Positions 10,714 through 21,004 of a DNA stretch of 64,000 nucleotides are shown here, piece by piece. The translations under genes were made by a program, and so were the position numbers. Position 1 is the first letter of the stretch. Every line of letters starts with the position of its first letter. This DNA comes from Bufo bufo (Eukaryota; Chordata; Amphibia; Anura; Bufonidae): NCBI RefSeq assembly GCF_905171765.1, contig NC_053391.1, positions 689,993,257 through 690,057,256 of the forward strand, written 5' to 3'. The notes under the pieces were generated by a model. That model ran no database searches, was not told where the DNA came from, and saw only the letters and a program-made list of their open reading frames with translations.

Positions 10714-11154
10714 CCGCCCTAATGGACAGCATGAATCAAGTATGGTCAAGTTTTTTCATCTGATAGAAACATTGTTCAAGATAAGCCAAGGTCAGGCACA
10801 CATGACGTCTAAGGGCAAAGTCTAAAGCTTATATAACACCTGCAGACACTCATTAAGATCATCGCATGATCTGGCAGTGTAATACTGCCACCAAGTACCT
10901 TATGAACAAGCAAACAATCATTCATCTGTTATTGAAATCTTTTAGCAGGCATAAAAATCCTCGTTTGTCCTCGACAAACAGTCATTCAGTATAGGGACGA
11001 GCGATGGCATTAGCGATTGCTCGTTCCCATACTGAGGACGATTACTGCATGTAACAGCTGATGTCTCTACCACTAGTGAGCAGGCGATTGCGAGGAAGGA
11101 ATGCTTCCTTCACGACATATATGCTTAAATGATGAGGTATGAAGAACCTGACTG
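10714..11154. other. no recognised gene
   Basis: Intergenic sequence with no coding signal. A short mirrored segment around 10990-11040 (CAGTATAGGGACGAGCG / CGTTCCCATACTGAGG) suggests a further diverged fold-back repeat. Confidence 0.35.
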
Positions 11155-11162
11155 GCCTGGAG

Positions 11163-11748
11163 TAGTGTTGATCACGAATATTCGAATTTCTAATTTTTAT
11201 CGCGAATACAGGTACTTTGAAAATTCGCGAAAATTTCAAATATAGTTATATATATTCGAAATTTCGAATATTCGAATTTTTTCCGATTTTTTTCTTTTTT
11301 TTTTTTATCAGTACACATGATCCCTCACTGCTTCTAGCTTGTGGGCCAATAAGAAGGCTGCAATATACTTGACTTTAGGAGTAGTAGTGTTTGCGAATTT
11401 TGCTCTATATTCGTTTTTTTTGAATATTCGCTATATTGCTATATATTCTTGTTTTAGAATATTACGAATATTCGAAAAAAACGAAGTTATAGCAATATAG
11501 AGAATATTCGAAAAAAATCGAATAGAGCAATTTAGCTAATATAGTGATATAATCTTCTTTGTCTAATAGTTGTAAGTTGAAAAATTTGCAATAAAAAATT
11601 TGAATCCGAAAATTCGAATTCCGAAAATTCGCATATTACACAATCATTACCTTTCCGATTTTTTGAGTAAAAAAATTTTCGCCGAATATTCTACAAAATA
11701 TTCGTGAAATATTGCGAATTCGAATATGACCCCTGCCTCTCATCACTA
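11163..11748. mobile_element. hAT-type MITE, TTCGAA-rich
   Basis: An exact 8-bp direct repeat, GCCTGGAG, lies at 11155-11162 and 11749-11756, which is the hAT target-site signature. The ends read TAGTGTTGATC and, inverted, TAGTGATGAGA. The 586-bp body is very AT-rich and full of small palindromes containing ATTCGAAT and TTCGAA. No coding sequence. Confidence 0.88.
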
Positions 11749-11756
11749 GCCTGGAG

Positions 11757-12343
11757 AGAGAAGACAAGGATCCTCCAAGGTTTGTGGAAAATAGTGATCA
11801 CTGAGTTGCAGGAAAATAGAGAGATCTCCTGCACTGTGAGATACCTCCCAGGTGCCCCACATACTCACCTTTCCCCCATTCCTGTACCTTCTTCCGCTCT
11901 GGGCCACAGCACAGAACATCTTGAGAAGAAGATTCAAAAACTCACTATTGCATGGGCAGGGTTCCAGGTGGGGTGCCATGAAGGGGAGAGTATTTAGGTG
12001 AAAGGAAAAGACACCAAACTGAATGTCTGGCCTGTCAAAAGATAACCCAGTTACACCCAAGCCTGTAGCCTCTCCTGTCCTAATACACCACCATAGGGTG
12101 CTGTGGTGGGTTCAGTGCAACAGGTCCTGGTGTAAGGAGGAGATCATAATGATAGGTCAAGAATTTGCGTGTTGATTTATACAGTGTCACCACAAGAAAG
12201 GAAGTAAGGATCAAGATTTTTTACTGAAAAAGTTTTAGTTTTTCCACAAATTTTTTTGTTTCATGGATGACCTCCACACCAGAAAAATATCCAAAAGGCT
12301 GAGATCCAGTCAATGAATAATTAAAAAACTAAAATCATAGGAA
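11757..12343. other. no recognised gene
   Basis: Two overlapping frames of about 100 codons on opposite strands (11704-11997 and 11746-12060) show no domain and no homology that I recognise. Treated as non-coding. Confidence 0.4.
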
Positions 12344-12347
12344 TTAA

Positions 12348-12793
12348 AGAGCTGAACCCGGACATACCTCCATTTTCGCCCAGGCAGCCCCCCTGACTTG
12401 AGCATCGGAGCAGTTCATGCTTTGATGCTCTCCTTTGCCCTGCGCTAAATCGCGCAGGGCAAAGGCATTTTCAGGAGTTCCCGTGACAAACCGGGCTCTC
12501 CATGGGGCTGCCAGGAAGCCCGGGGACGTCACCGGCACTGATGGGCGGGCTTTAGCGATGCCCTAGCCAAAAGCACGCCCATCAGAGCCGGTGACGTCAC
12601 CGAACACACTGCCGGGCGGAAGCTTCCGCCCAGCAGTGTGTTGTTGTAAACAAAAGAGCCCGTGCCCTGCGCGATCTAGCGCAGGGCAAGGGAGCGCATC
12701 GAAGCATGAGATGCTCCGATGCTAGCATCAAGGGGGCTGCCTGGGTGAAAATATGGGTATGTCCAGGTTCAGCTCTGAACCCGGACAACCCCT
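12348..12793. mobile_element. GC-rich palindromic TTAA MITE
   Basis: TTAA at 12344-12347 and 12794-12797 flank a 446-bp element. The first and last 60-70 bases are inverted copies, sharing GAACCCGGACATACC, CCCAGGCAGCCCCC and GCATCGGAGCA. Inner mirrored blocks include GCCCTGCGC/GCGCAGGGC and CCGGTGACGTCACCG. The extreme left end lacks about 17 bases present at the right. No coding capacity. Confidence 0.8.
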
Positions 12794-12797
12794 TTAA

Positions 12798-13803
12798 AGG
12801 CTTTTTGGATCTCCGCAATGACTCGTAATTACTAACAATTCTGGGCAGCTCGTACAAACCTCCTGTAATCCAAACCATTTAGTCTGCACAAACACAGAAC
12901 TCAATCCTGGTGGACGCGGCTTTTTCGTGCATACTTTTAGGATTAGCACTTGCGCCTCATTGTGGAGACATGGTTGCAATCTCACGGGCTCACTGTCATG
13001 TGCTGTAAATAGGATTCCAGCCATATATTAGTATTATATTAAAATTCCCCTTTTATTAGTACTGCATGCCAGCTCCTCTGTCTTTTTGAGTCCCAGACAT
13101 TGAGAAATGTCTCTGTGTTTGAAATTAACCTGAAGTTCAACGTACTTTGTGAAATGAAAGCTTCAAACTTTTAGCTCTTGGAAGGAATGTACCTCTCAGA
13201 GATCAAGTGGATTTATTGCACATTGGGCTAAAATACGCGATGCTGCTCAGGGTCTAGCAGTATTGTCTACTCAAGGCCGCTGGAATTAGGAATGGACAAA
13301 GTGGACACTTTTCTAGAGGCTCCTGTAGGTTTAGAGGAGCTTCCAAGGTCTTATTAAAAGCAATCGCTCAAAAAGTTATGAAATATTGAAACTTTATGGA
13401 ACTGGCCTGCATGATTCGTCTACGTGCCATATGGATGTTGGGCCTTACAGCTCTTTGAAAGTGTATTACAATATGGTGGCGGAGACATCTCAAAAATATA
13501 TGAAATAATAATCAGACCCTCCTGGCTCTTCTTTAGCTCTTGGCACCACTGAACGGTCCTGACATTGTCCAGCATCAGGACGTTCTGTACACCACTGTAG
13601 ATTAAGGACATGGTACCTGGAGCTGAAGAGTAGCCAGAAGGATAATCATACCAGTGCCCTTGGACCCTCATCCACATAAGGACATTGCAGCTGAACAGCA
13701 GCAACAATTTAGGGAGCGTTGTCGTGCCCCCTACCCTCACCAATGAAGCCTATGCCCCTGGTGGTTGCACCCCCTGTTGAGTGGCAGAGAAAATTATTGC
13801 TCA
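12798..13803. other. no recognised gene
   Basis: Frames of up to 107 codons occur (13420-13743 minus), without a known domain. No repeat structure was recognised over this 1 kb, so it may be one of the few unique stretches. Confidence 0.4.
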
Positions 13804-14171
13804 GTTAAAGAGGTTTTCCAGAGGATAGGTCATCACAAACCCTAATGGCTCTTTCACACGAGCAGATCCCATGCGGGCAATCTGCTGCGCGAAAGAGAGC
13901 CAAGCCCCGTTCCGGACAGCAGAGACACGGGGCATTAACATGATTGATAATGCTCCGTGCCTCTGTGTGATCTTTTTACTACAAAATCACAGTGAAATAA
14001 AGTTGTCACCTTGATTTTGTAGTAAAAAGATCACAGAAAGGCACGGAGCATTATCAATCATGTTAATGTTCTGTGTCTCTGCTGTCCGGAACGGGGCTTG
14101 GCTCTCTTTCACGCAGCAGATTACCCGCACGGGATCCGCTCGTGTGAAAGAGCTCTAAGAAAACCCTTTTA
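13804..14171. mobile_element. TTAA MITE containing a long near-perfect palindrome
   Basis: The outer unit runs from TTAAAGAGGTTTTCC to GAAAACCCTTTTAA, suggesting a TTAA-type MITE. Inside it, 13849-14155 forms a palindrome with arms of about 140 bp, starting CTCTTTCACACGAG and ending CTCGTGTGAAAGAG, meeting near 13990-14005. Arm mismatches are few. It has no coding capacity. The palindrome may be a second MITE inserted in the first. Confidence 0.7.
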
Positions 14172-15246
14172 ACTTCCTATCTCAGCCAGTAATTGATTGA
14201 ATGGTAATTTTTTGCATGTCGAGAGGGACCAGTAACTAGACACTGACAGTCGGACACCGAGAGAACTTAAACAACAGCTTTTAATGAACTTGTGGTGCAA
14301 CAAGCTTGATGGTTATAGACTCCCTACAAAAGGCAAACCACCTTAATACTGTAGTTACAGCCTCGTGGGGCAATGAGTATATGGTTACCAGAGGATTAGT
14401 CAATGGCAACAGGTTAGGCAAATAAACAGGAACAGGCTTTACTCTTTGTCATCAGTCATTGTAGCCAACGTCCATGACAGTACTAGCCTGGAGTCTTCTT
14501 GTGGGTTGACAGCAATGAAGTTGGCTGTGTTGCTATGGCAAATCTCCTTGTGGTGCACTCCGCATACTCTGCTCTGGAGTCTCCTCAGGTCACTGTATCT
14601 CTCGCCTTGCGACACATTGATACTCACTCTTCGTAGGCATTTAGCAAGTTACAGTATGTCTCCCCTTGACACGCTTTACTCACATATGCCACTATTTACC
14701 CCAGCATTTCTTGTGCTATGCTGGCTGGTCTTTACTCTTGACCTTACTTCTCTATAGGTCCTCTGCTGCTCCAGGATACAGGGTTAAGAAGTGCAAGGCA
14801 TCTAGCACTGCTCTAGCTACCATCTCCACTGTGATGCTCAGCTGCTTGACTCTCTCTAGGTCCTGAGGTGGAGAGACAATATGCAAACATCACCCACCTC
14901 TACTTGCTAGCTAGCTATCATGCAGGCCTGCGACTGGCTCTCTTACAAATGCAGTGTTCTCCAAGCATACACTCTGTCTGCTGCTGACCACTAACATGTA
15001 TCAGGGCTTGTCTTTTGGACTGATACAGGAAATTGGTTCCAATTGCAGAACATGTGAGATAGTAAGAGTATAGATATACAATGAGGCTATCTTGCCACAC
15101 AAGATTTTTCCCCTCATGCACTGCCAATTTATATAGTACATAACATACCCCAGACTATGATCAGAAATAGTACATATGACTGAATACATCACATCCCAAA
15201 ATACACCGCCCCAAAATGCAGCCCTTATACTTATAGTCGTCACTGT
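14172..15246. other. no recognised gene
   Basis: About 1.1 kb with frames of at most about 103 codons and no recognised domain. Some blocks are pyrimidine-rich and reminiscent of LTR sequence, but I found no TG...CA pair with a target duplication. Confidence 0.35.
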
Positions 15247-15327
15247 AAATAATAATAATCATGAAGATAAGAGCGGCACTCACTGGTAGATTGCGATTTA
15301 TTTTATTGTCACATAGGAGGTACAATT

Positions 15328-15362
15328 GCGACGCGTTTCGGCTCAAAACATGAGCCTTTCTC
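15328..15362 (-). ncRNA. hammerhead-ribozyme-like motif (degenerate), left PLE arm
   Basis: Read on the minus strand, GGCTC...GAGCC forms a 5-bp stem II followed directly by GAAACGCGTC. In a minimal type I hammerhead this gives GAAA, a two-pair stem III and the GUC cleavage triplet. The other core strand reads TTGAGAA instead of C-U-G-A-N-G-A, so two core bases are wrong and cleavage is unlikely. PLE elements are known to carry hammerheads at their ends. Confidence 0.5.
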
Positions 15363-15893
15363 AAATGAAAATAAAAGCATCAAAAACAGGATTTACATAG
15401 CCCGCCAGTCACAGGATATGACGTCTGGTTACCATGGAGATCATATACACAGAATAAACATCAAAAAAAAGGATTGAAAAAAGCCGCAGGAAAAAACATA
15501 ATAAAAAACACAATAATAAACCAAGAAAGAAGAAAACAAAAAAAACTCACTGACGTGAAATAGTTCACTATGCATGTATAATAACCTGCATTAAACATAT
15601 ATATATATGAGTGTAAATAAACGTATGTAGGGAATCCTTTTAATACATCACTCAATATAAAAGTTAAAGTTTCATCACGTTTTCTGTAAAGCAAAAGAAA
15701 AATAATATATAAGTAATAAAATGACTGCACAAGGGACACCATATATGGTAAGAACTGCATATTACAAAGGACTATCATACTACAAAAAACTGCTGAGTTC
15801 ATAATCCTGGTTCAAGCCCTTTGGATCCAAAGTTTTCAATCTATGGATCCAGAAGGCTTCACGTCTTTTCAGGACTTTAATCCTGTCACCACC

Positions 15894-16373
15894 TCAACGT
15901 GGGTCAGGAACCTGTTCTATTATTTGGAAGCGCAGTTGGGAAATGTTATGTCGGCCTTGTTCGAAGGGAAAAGGTTTGGGAAGAAGTAGATTCTCTTTGC
16001 GGATTGTAGACTTATGTTTGCAGAATCTGTCCTTCATCCTAGTGGATGTTTCCCCTACATACAAAAGCCCACATGGACACTTCAAGATATAAATTATAAA
16101 ATTACTGTCACACGTGAAGAAGCCATTGATCGGGAATTTCTCACCCGTATGTGGATGAGTAAAATACTCACCATTAATTACACTAGAGCAATGTATACAT
16201 GGTAAGCAAGGAAAAGTACCCCTTTTAGGTGTCAGTAATGTCATTGGTCTCATTGATGTTTTGTTACTACCGATGTCAGCCTTAACTAACATGTCACAGA
16301 TTTTTTTAGATCTTTTATAGCATATCATCGGTGGATTCTGAAATTCATCAATATCGGGATATGCTCGAGTCAT
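15894..16373 (-). pseudogene. PLE GIY-YIG endonuclease domain, left arm
   Basis: This is the C-terminal 159 codons of a Penelope-like polyprotein. It carries a Cys-rich segment (FPCLPCIHCSS, about residues 54-64) and then the GIY-YIG nuclease core, with IIYILKCPCGLLYVGETSTR near 92-111 and DRFCKH just after it. In PLEs this nuclease nicks target DNA to prime reverse transcription. The frame is open to VPDPR but the polymerase upstream is broken, so the element is dead as a whole. The inverted partner is at 17723-18142. Confidence 0.85.
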
Positions 16374-16538
16374 GATATTCCAATGTTTATCTATGACCGA
16401 TCTACATTTGTTTATCCAAGGATGGTATTCAACAGCAAATGGAATACGTGATTGATGTATCTGTATTTTATCCCTTTCTGCATATAACGGGGTCTTGGAT
16501 ATCCTCGTGCCTCAAATTTAACAATCATTTCTTCAATT

Positions 16539-16817
16539 CTAGTCTCCCTCCTGTCGGTATCGGAGACGATTCTGCGCACTCTCTGGAGCGGTCAGTGGGC
16601 TAATTACCTTTTGGTATAACGAAGTAGTACATATCTGCCCATTCTCCTTTTTAATGACCCAAGTGTCAAGAAAACTGATCTTCATATTATTACAGGGCAA
16701 AGTAAACTGAAGTCCCTGCCATATTGAGTTCAAATAAATCGGAAAAATCTTGTTGGGCCCGAATTCCGCCCCGCCATGCACAAAAAATGTTGTTGATAAA
16801 ACTACGGCAAAAAACAC
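16539..16817 (-). pseudogene. PLE reverse transcriptase C-terminal fragment, left arm
   Basis: The frame holds a decayed version of the PLE RT block: FFVHGG stands where active relatives have a YIDD motif followed by a W and Gly-rich turn. It is followed by MKISFLDTWVIKKENGQI, the conserved FLD...I...G step after the palm. It ends in a frameshift before the GIY-YIG part. The catalytic YIDD is not recognisable. Confidence 0.7.
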
Positions 16818-16822
16818 AATGT

Positions 16823-17267
16823 TTTTAAAAAAAGTTCATTACATTAAATAAATTATCTTTCAGAATAAGCTCCAGGAGTCGCAGAAAAAAAGTTTTTCCC
16901 ATTTCAGTGTAAGTAGAGGATGTCAACCTCCATTCCGCGGCCCGCATTCCTTTATGAGGCTCAGTTGATGTATATAAATTATACTGTACACATCAAATGT
17001 AACAAATAAATCATTAGATTCCATCTTAAGGTTGTGAATCTCTCTGAGAAAATGATTGGTGTCAAGTAAACAGGACGGTACATTTTTGGTCAAAGGAGTG
17101 AGAACTTTTTCCCCAAAAAATGGCTGGTGGAGATAATATTGATTCAGTGGACGCCACTATGGGTCGTCCAGGAGGACGGGTAAAATACGGGTGTTATTGG
17201 ATATTGGTTAATCAAAAAACTGTCTAATTTAGCATCAATAATATAATGTTTTCTATACTCTTCTACG
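16823..17267. other. spacer of the PLE inverted dimer
   Basis: About 445 bp between the two arms; it is not part of the inverted repeat. It carries no intact frame. On the minus strand it may be decayed PLE sequence upstream of the RT fragment. Confidence 0.45.
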
Positions 17268-17722
17268 ATCTTCTTGTGTTTTTTGGCGTAGTTTTATTGA
17301 CGACATTTTTTGTGCATGGCGGGGCGGAATTCGGGCCCTACAAGATTTTTCCGATTATTTGAACTCAATATGGCAGGGACTTCAGTTTACTTTGCCCTGT
17401 AATAATATGAAGATCAGTTTTCTTGACACTTGGGTCATTAAAAAGGAGAATGGGCAGATATGTACTACTTCATTATACCAAAAGGTCATTAGCCCACTGA
17501 CCGCTCCAGAGAGTGCGCAGAATCGTCTCCGATACTGACAGGAGGGAGACTAGAATTGAAGAAATGATTGTTAAATTTGAGGCACGAGGATATCCAAGAC
17601 CCCGTTATATGCAGAAAGGGATAAAATAAATACAGATACATCAATCACGTATTCCATTTGCTGTTGAATACCATCCTTGGATAAACAAATGTAGATCGGT
17701 CATAGATAAACATTGGAATATC

Positions 17723-18142
17723 ATGACTCGAGCATATCCCGATATTGATGAATTTCAGATTCCACCGATGATATGCTATAAAAGATCTAAAAATATCTGT
17801 GACATGTTAGTTAAGGCTGACATCGGTAGTAACAAAACACCAATGAGACCAATGACATTACTGACACCTAAAAGGGGTACTTTTCCTTGCTTACCATGTA
17901 TACATTGCTCTAGTGTAATTAATGGTGAGTATTTTACTCATCCACATACGGGTGAGAAATTCCCGATCAATGGCTTCTTCACGTGTGACAGTAATTTTGT
18001 AATTTACATCTTGAAGTGTCCATGTGGGCTTTTGTATGTAGGGGAAACATCCACTAGGATGAAGGACAGATTCTGCAAACATAAGTCTACAATCCGCAAA
18101 GAGAATCTACTTCTTCCCAAACTTTGGATCCAAAGGGCTTGA
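17723..18142 (+). pseudogene. PLE GIY-YIG endonuclease domain, right arm
   Basis: It is the inverted partner of the left-arm frame and almost identical over 135 residues, with the same Cys-rich segment and IYILKCPCGLLYVGETSTR core. It ends early, in KLWIQRA, because about 150 bp present in the left arm are missing: the sequence passes directly from CTTCCCAAAC to AACTTTGGATCC, with AAAC at both breakpoints. The RT part upstream (17280-17520) has the same decay as the left arm plus further stops. Confidence 0.83.
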
Positions 18143-18490
18143 ACTCAGCAGTTTTTTGTAATATGCAGTTCTTACCATATATGGTGTCCCTTGTGCAGTC
18201 ATTTTATTACTTATATATTATTTTTCTTTTGCTTTACAGAAAACGTGATGAAACTTTGACTTTTATATAGAGTGATGTATTAAAAGGATTCTCTACATAC
18301 GTTTATTTGCACTCATATATATATCTATGTTTAGGTGCAGGTTATTATACATGCATATGTGAACTATTTCACGTCAGTGAGTTTATTTTTTTAATTTTTT
18401 ATTAGTTTTTTATTGTGTTTTTTATTTAGTTTTTTCCTACAGCTTTTTTCAATCCTTTCAATCCTTTGTAATATGCAGTTCTTACGATAT

Positions 18491-19181
18491 TGTAACGGGG
18501 TGGCGAAGGCACACTCGGTCTCCCATCAGCCGCAGACCTGCTGCTTCGCTTCGAGAGTGAGGATCTGTGTCTGGCCTCGTTCCCAGGGCGGCTTTGCTAG
18601 CTGGGTGGCTTCCTGCTCTTAGGTCTGCCTTGAGCGCCGAGCTGATCACTCGGTGCTCGACTGGTCGGTCTGTCGGTCATGTGACACTGGCCACGTCATA
18701 TGACCCTCACTCCCCACTATAAATACAGGCAGTCTGCTGGCCACAGGTTGCCTGTTAATTTAGGTTCCTGGCAGTTGTTGGATACCTGTGTACTTACCTG
18801 ATCCTGTTCCCTGACGATCCTTAGCCTGCTCCTCCTGTACTGCACATTCTTCCTGGTATATTGACCTCGGCTTCCACCTGACTATTCTTTGCGGACTCCT
18901 TTGGTACTTCTCGACTCTCCTGGTATTTATGACCCCGGCTTCTCCTGACCTTTCTTTGCTTATCCCTCTGTACTGCGTTGTCCTCTTGGTTTTGACCCGG
19001 TCCGTTCACTATCCGTTATTTGTCTTGTCTGTCCTTCCCGCACGTATACTAAGTTAGGGACTGCCGTCCAGTTGTCCCCTGTCATCAGGACTCGTGAGGC
19101 AAGTAGGCAGGGCCAGGGGTGAGGGTGGAGCGCAGTGGTCACTATCCTCCCCCCTATGTGTGTGTGGACGTGACCGTTACA
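18491..19181 (+). mobile_element. solo LTR with 5-bp target duplication
   Basis: A 691-bp unit begins TGTAACGGGG and ends GACCGTTACA, flanked by GATAT at 18486-18490 and 19182-19186. TATAAATA at 18718-18725 gives the plus-strand orientation. Removing it restores the PLE sequence CAGTTCTTACGATATGATG, which parallels CAGTTCTTACCATATATGG at 18176. It is most likely the product of LTR-LTR recombination of a Ty3/gypsy-like or retroviral element; the class is not decided by the LTR alone. Confidence 0.88.
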
Positions 19182-19410
19182 GATATGATGTCCCTTGTGC
19201 AGTAATTTTATTACTTATATATTATTTTTCTTTTGCTTTTTTTTCCGTGTTTTTCATTGTATTTTTTAATATGTTTTTTCCTGCTGCTTTTTTCAATCCT
19301 TTTTTTTTCCGATGTGAATTATGTGTATGTGATCTCCATGGTAACCAGACGTCATATCCTGTGACTGGTGGGCTATTTAAATCCTGTTTTTGATGTGATG
19401 ATTTTTGTTT

Positions 19411-19445
19411 GAGAAAGGCTCATGTTTTGAGCCGAAACGCGTCAC
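19411..19445 (+). ncRNA. hammerhead-ribozyme-like motif (degenerate), right PLE arm
   Basis: This is the mirror of the left-arm motif: a GGCTC/GAGCC stem II, then GAAACGCGTC containing the GUC triplet. The first core strand is TTGAGAA, with two deviations from the consensus. It lies downstream of the GIY-YIG domain on the same strand, the expected place at a PLE 3' end. Confidence 0.5.
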
Positions 19446-19607
19446 TATTGTGCCTGCTATGTGACAATCAAAAGAAATTTCAATCTACCAGTGAGTGCCG
19501 GTCTTATCTTCATGTTTGTTCTGGGGACGCTGACCCTAGACACGTGCACCACGCCATTGGGAGAGCGGAGTGCCGACTGTTTTTATTCTGACTATAAATA
19601 ATAATAA

Positions 19608-19932
19608 GGAAGGGCACTGTATGTAATACTAAGAGACACCACTGCATATAATAAAGGATTTGCTGTCCCAGCTAATGGTTTCTTAACTAGAATTCTTTTA
19701 GTTGTATTCTGTGTTATATTTGTTATCCCCCTTAATGTACTTTGCTGCCATCTAGTGTCCACTGTGATATTTGGTTTATGCAAGTTATTTATGGTTGTAT
19801 TTCATTTATGACTCCTCCTCTTCTATGAACTTTTATCCTGTGTCCTGCAGTCTTTTCCTGTTTGTCAGACATGCATCACAGAGTTTCCTTTGACCTCTAT
19901 CACCATTTCTCAAGGTAAATTCAATAAATTAC
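19608..19932. other. no recognised gene
   Basis: Short intergenic piece between the PLE dimer and the TTAA MITE; no frames above about 63 codons and no recognised repeat. Confidence 0.4.
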
Positions 19933-21004
19933 TTAAAGGGGTTCTCTCACTTCAGCAAATGGCATTTATCATGTAGAGAAATTTAATACAAGCCATTTAC
20001 TAATATATTGTGATTATCCATATTGCGTCATTTGCTGGCTATACTAATTTTTCCATAACATTATTCACTTCTCGTTTTCATGGTTACGACCACCCTTCAA
20101 TTCAGCATCAGGGGTCGTGCTTGCACACTATAGGAAAAATCGCCAGCCTATGTGCACTCCTATGGTCCCGGCCACCAGAGATACCGGCTCTTTTATTTAT
20201 AGTGTGCAAGCACAACCACCGATGCTGTATTGAAGAGTGGTCGTAACTAGAGATGAGCGAATTATAGTTGACGAAGTGAAATTCAATCCGAATTTCAGAA
20301 AAAAAAATGAGATTCGCACCGAATCCAAATTTCCTCACGCTTCGTGGTAACGAATCACATTTTTCCTAAAATGGCTGCTGCACATGTTAGGACATGGAGC
20401 AAATAACTCTGGGAACGAGGGATCACCCACAATGCCATGCATGCAGCTAATCAGCAGCCAGCCAGCCCCTGTGATGTCACAGCCCTATAAATAGCCTCAG
20501 CCATCTTGGATTCTGCCATTTTCCAGTGTACTTAGTGCAGGGAGAGACGTCAGCAGGCGCTAGGGACAGTGCTTGGAAAGACTTGAACACTTTTATTTTG
20601 CTGATGTTCAGGGATAGGATAGGGAGGAATCATTCCACAGTATTGAAGCAGAACAGGTTTCAGTAGGGGAGTTTACAGCCTGGATAATAGGAACAATCCT
20701 ATTACACCTTGCTTCACTGACTGGGGATCCAAATTGCCATTATACAGCTCTGTAATTCCAGCAAACAGTTCTTTTTATTGGGATGCAAGTGCTGTGAGAT
20801 ACAGGCATTAACAGTGTATTACTAGGAAATATTTCTACCTCTTATTTGCCCTTGTGCGGTGCAGTTATATGTTCTAAAGCCCTTTGTGGCATGTATTAGT
20901 GGGAGAAAAAAAGTATTATTAGCCGTTCTGTGGTGATGTGAGAAAATTACAGCCTTTTTGGCGTGTATTAACTTCCTTTTTATTTACTTTTTTGATCTAA
21001 CAGT

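Larger units (their letters stand above)
15247..19607. mobile_element. Penelope-like inverted dimer with 12-bp target duplication
   Basis: AAATAATAATAA at 15247-15258 recurs at 19596-19607 and flanks the whole unit. Inside, a minus-strand PLE 3' half (15260-16822) and a plus-strand PLE 3' half (17268-about 19520) form an inverted repeat with arms of roughly 1.5 kb around a spacer of about 445 bp. Both GIY-YIG domains point outward. The right arm also holds a solo LTR. PLEs often insert with inverted or tandem partial copies; the shared target duplication suggests that the pair arrived as one unit. Confidence 0.82.

Noticed and set aside
13420..13743. 107-codon minus-strand frame as a host exon
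   Set aside because: No splice context, homologous domain or codon bias could be supported. It stays in an unassigned interval.
14172..15246. Complete LTR
   Set aside because: Some blocks look LTR-like, but no TG...CA ends with a matching target duplication were found.
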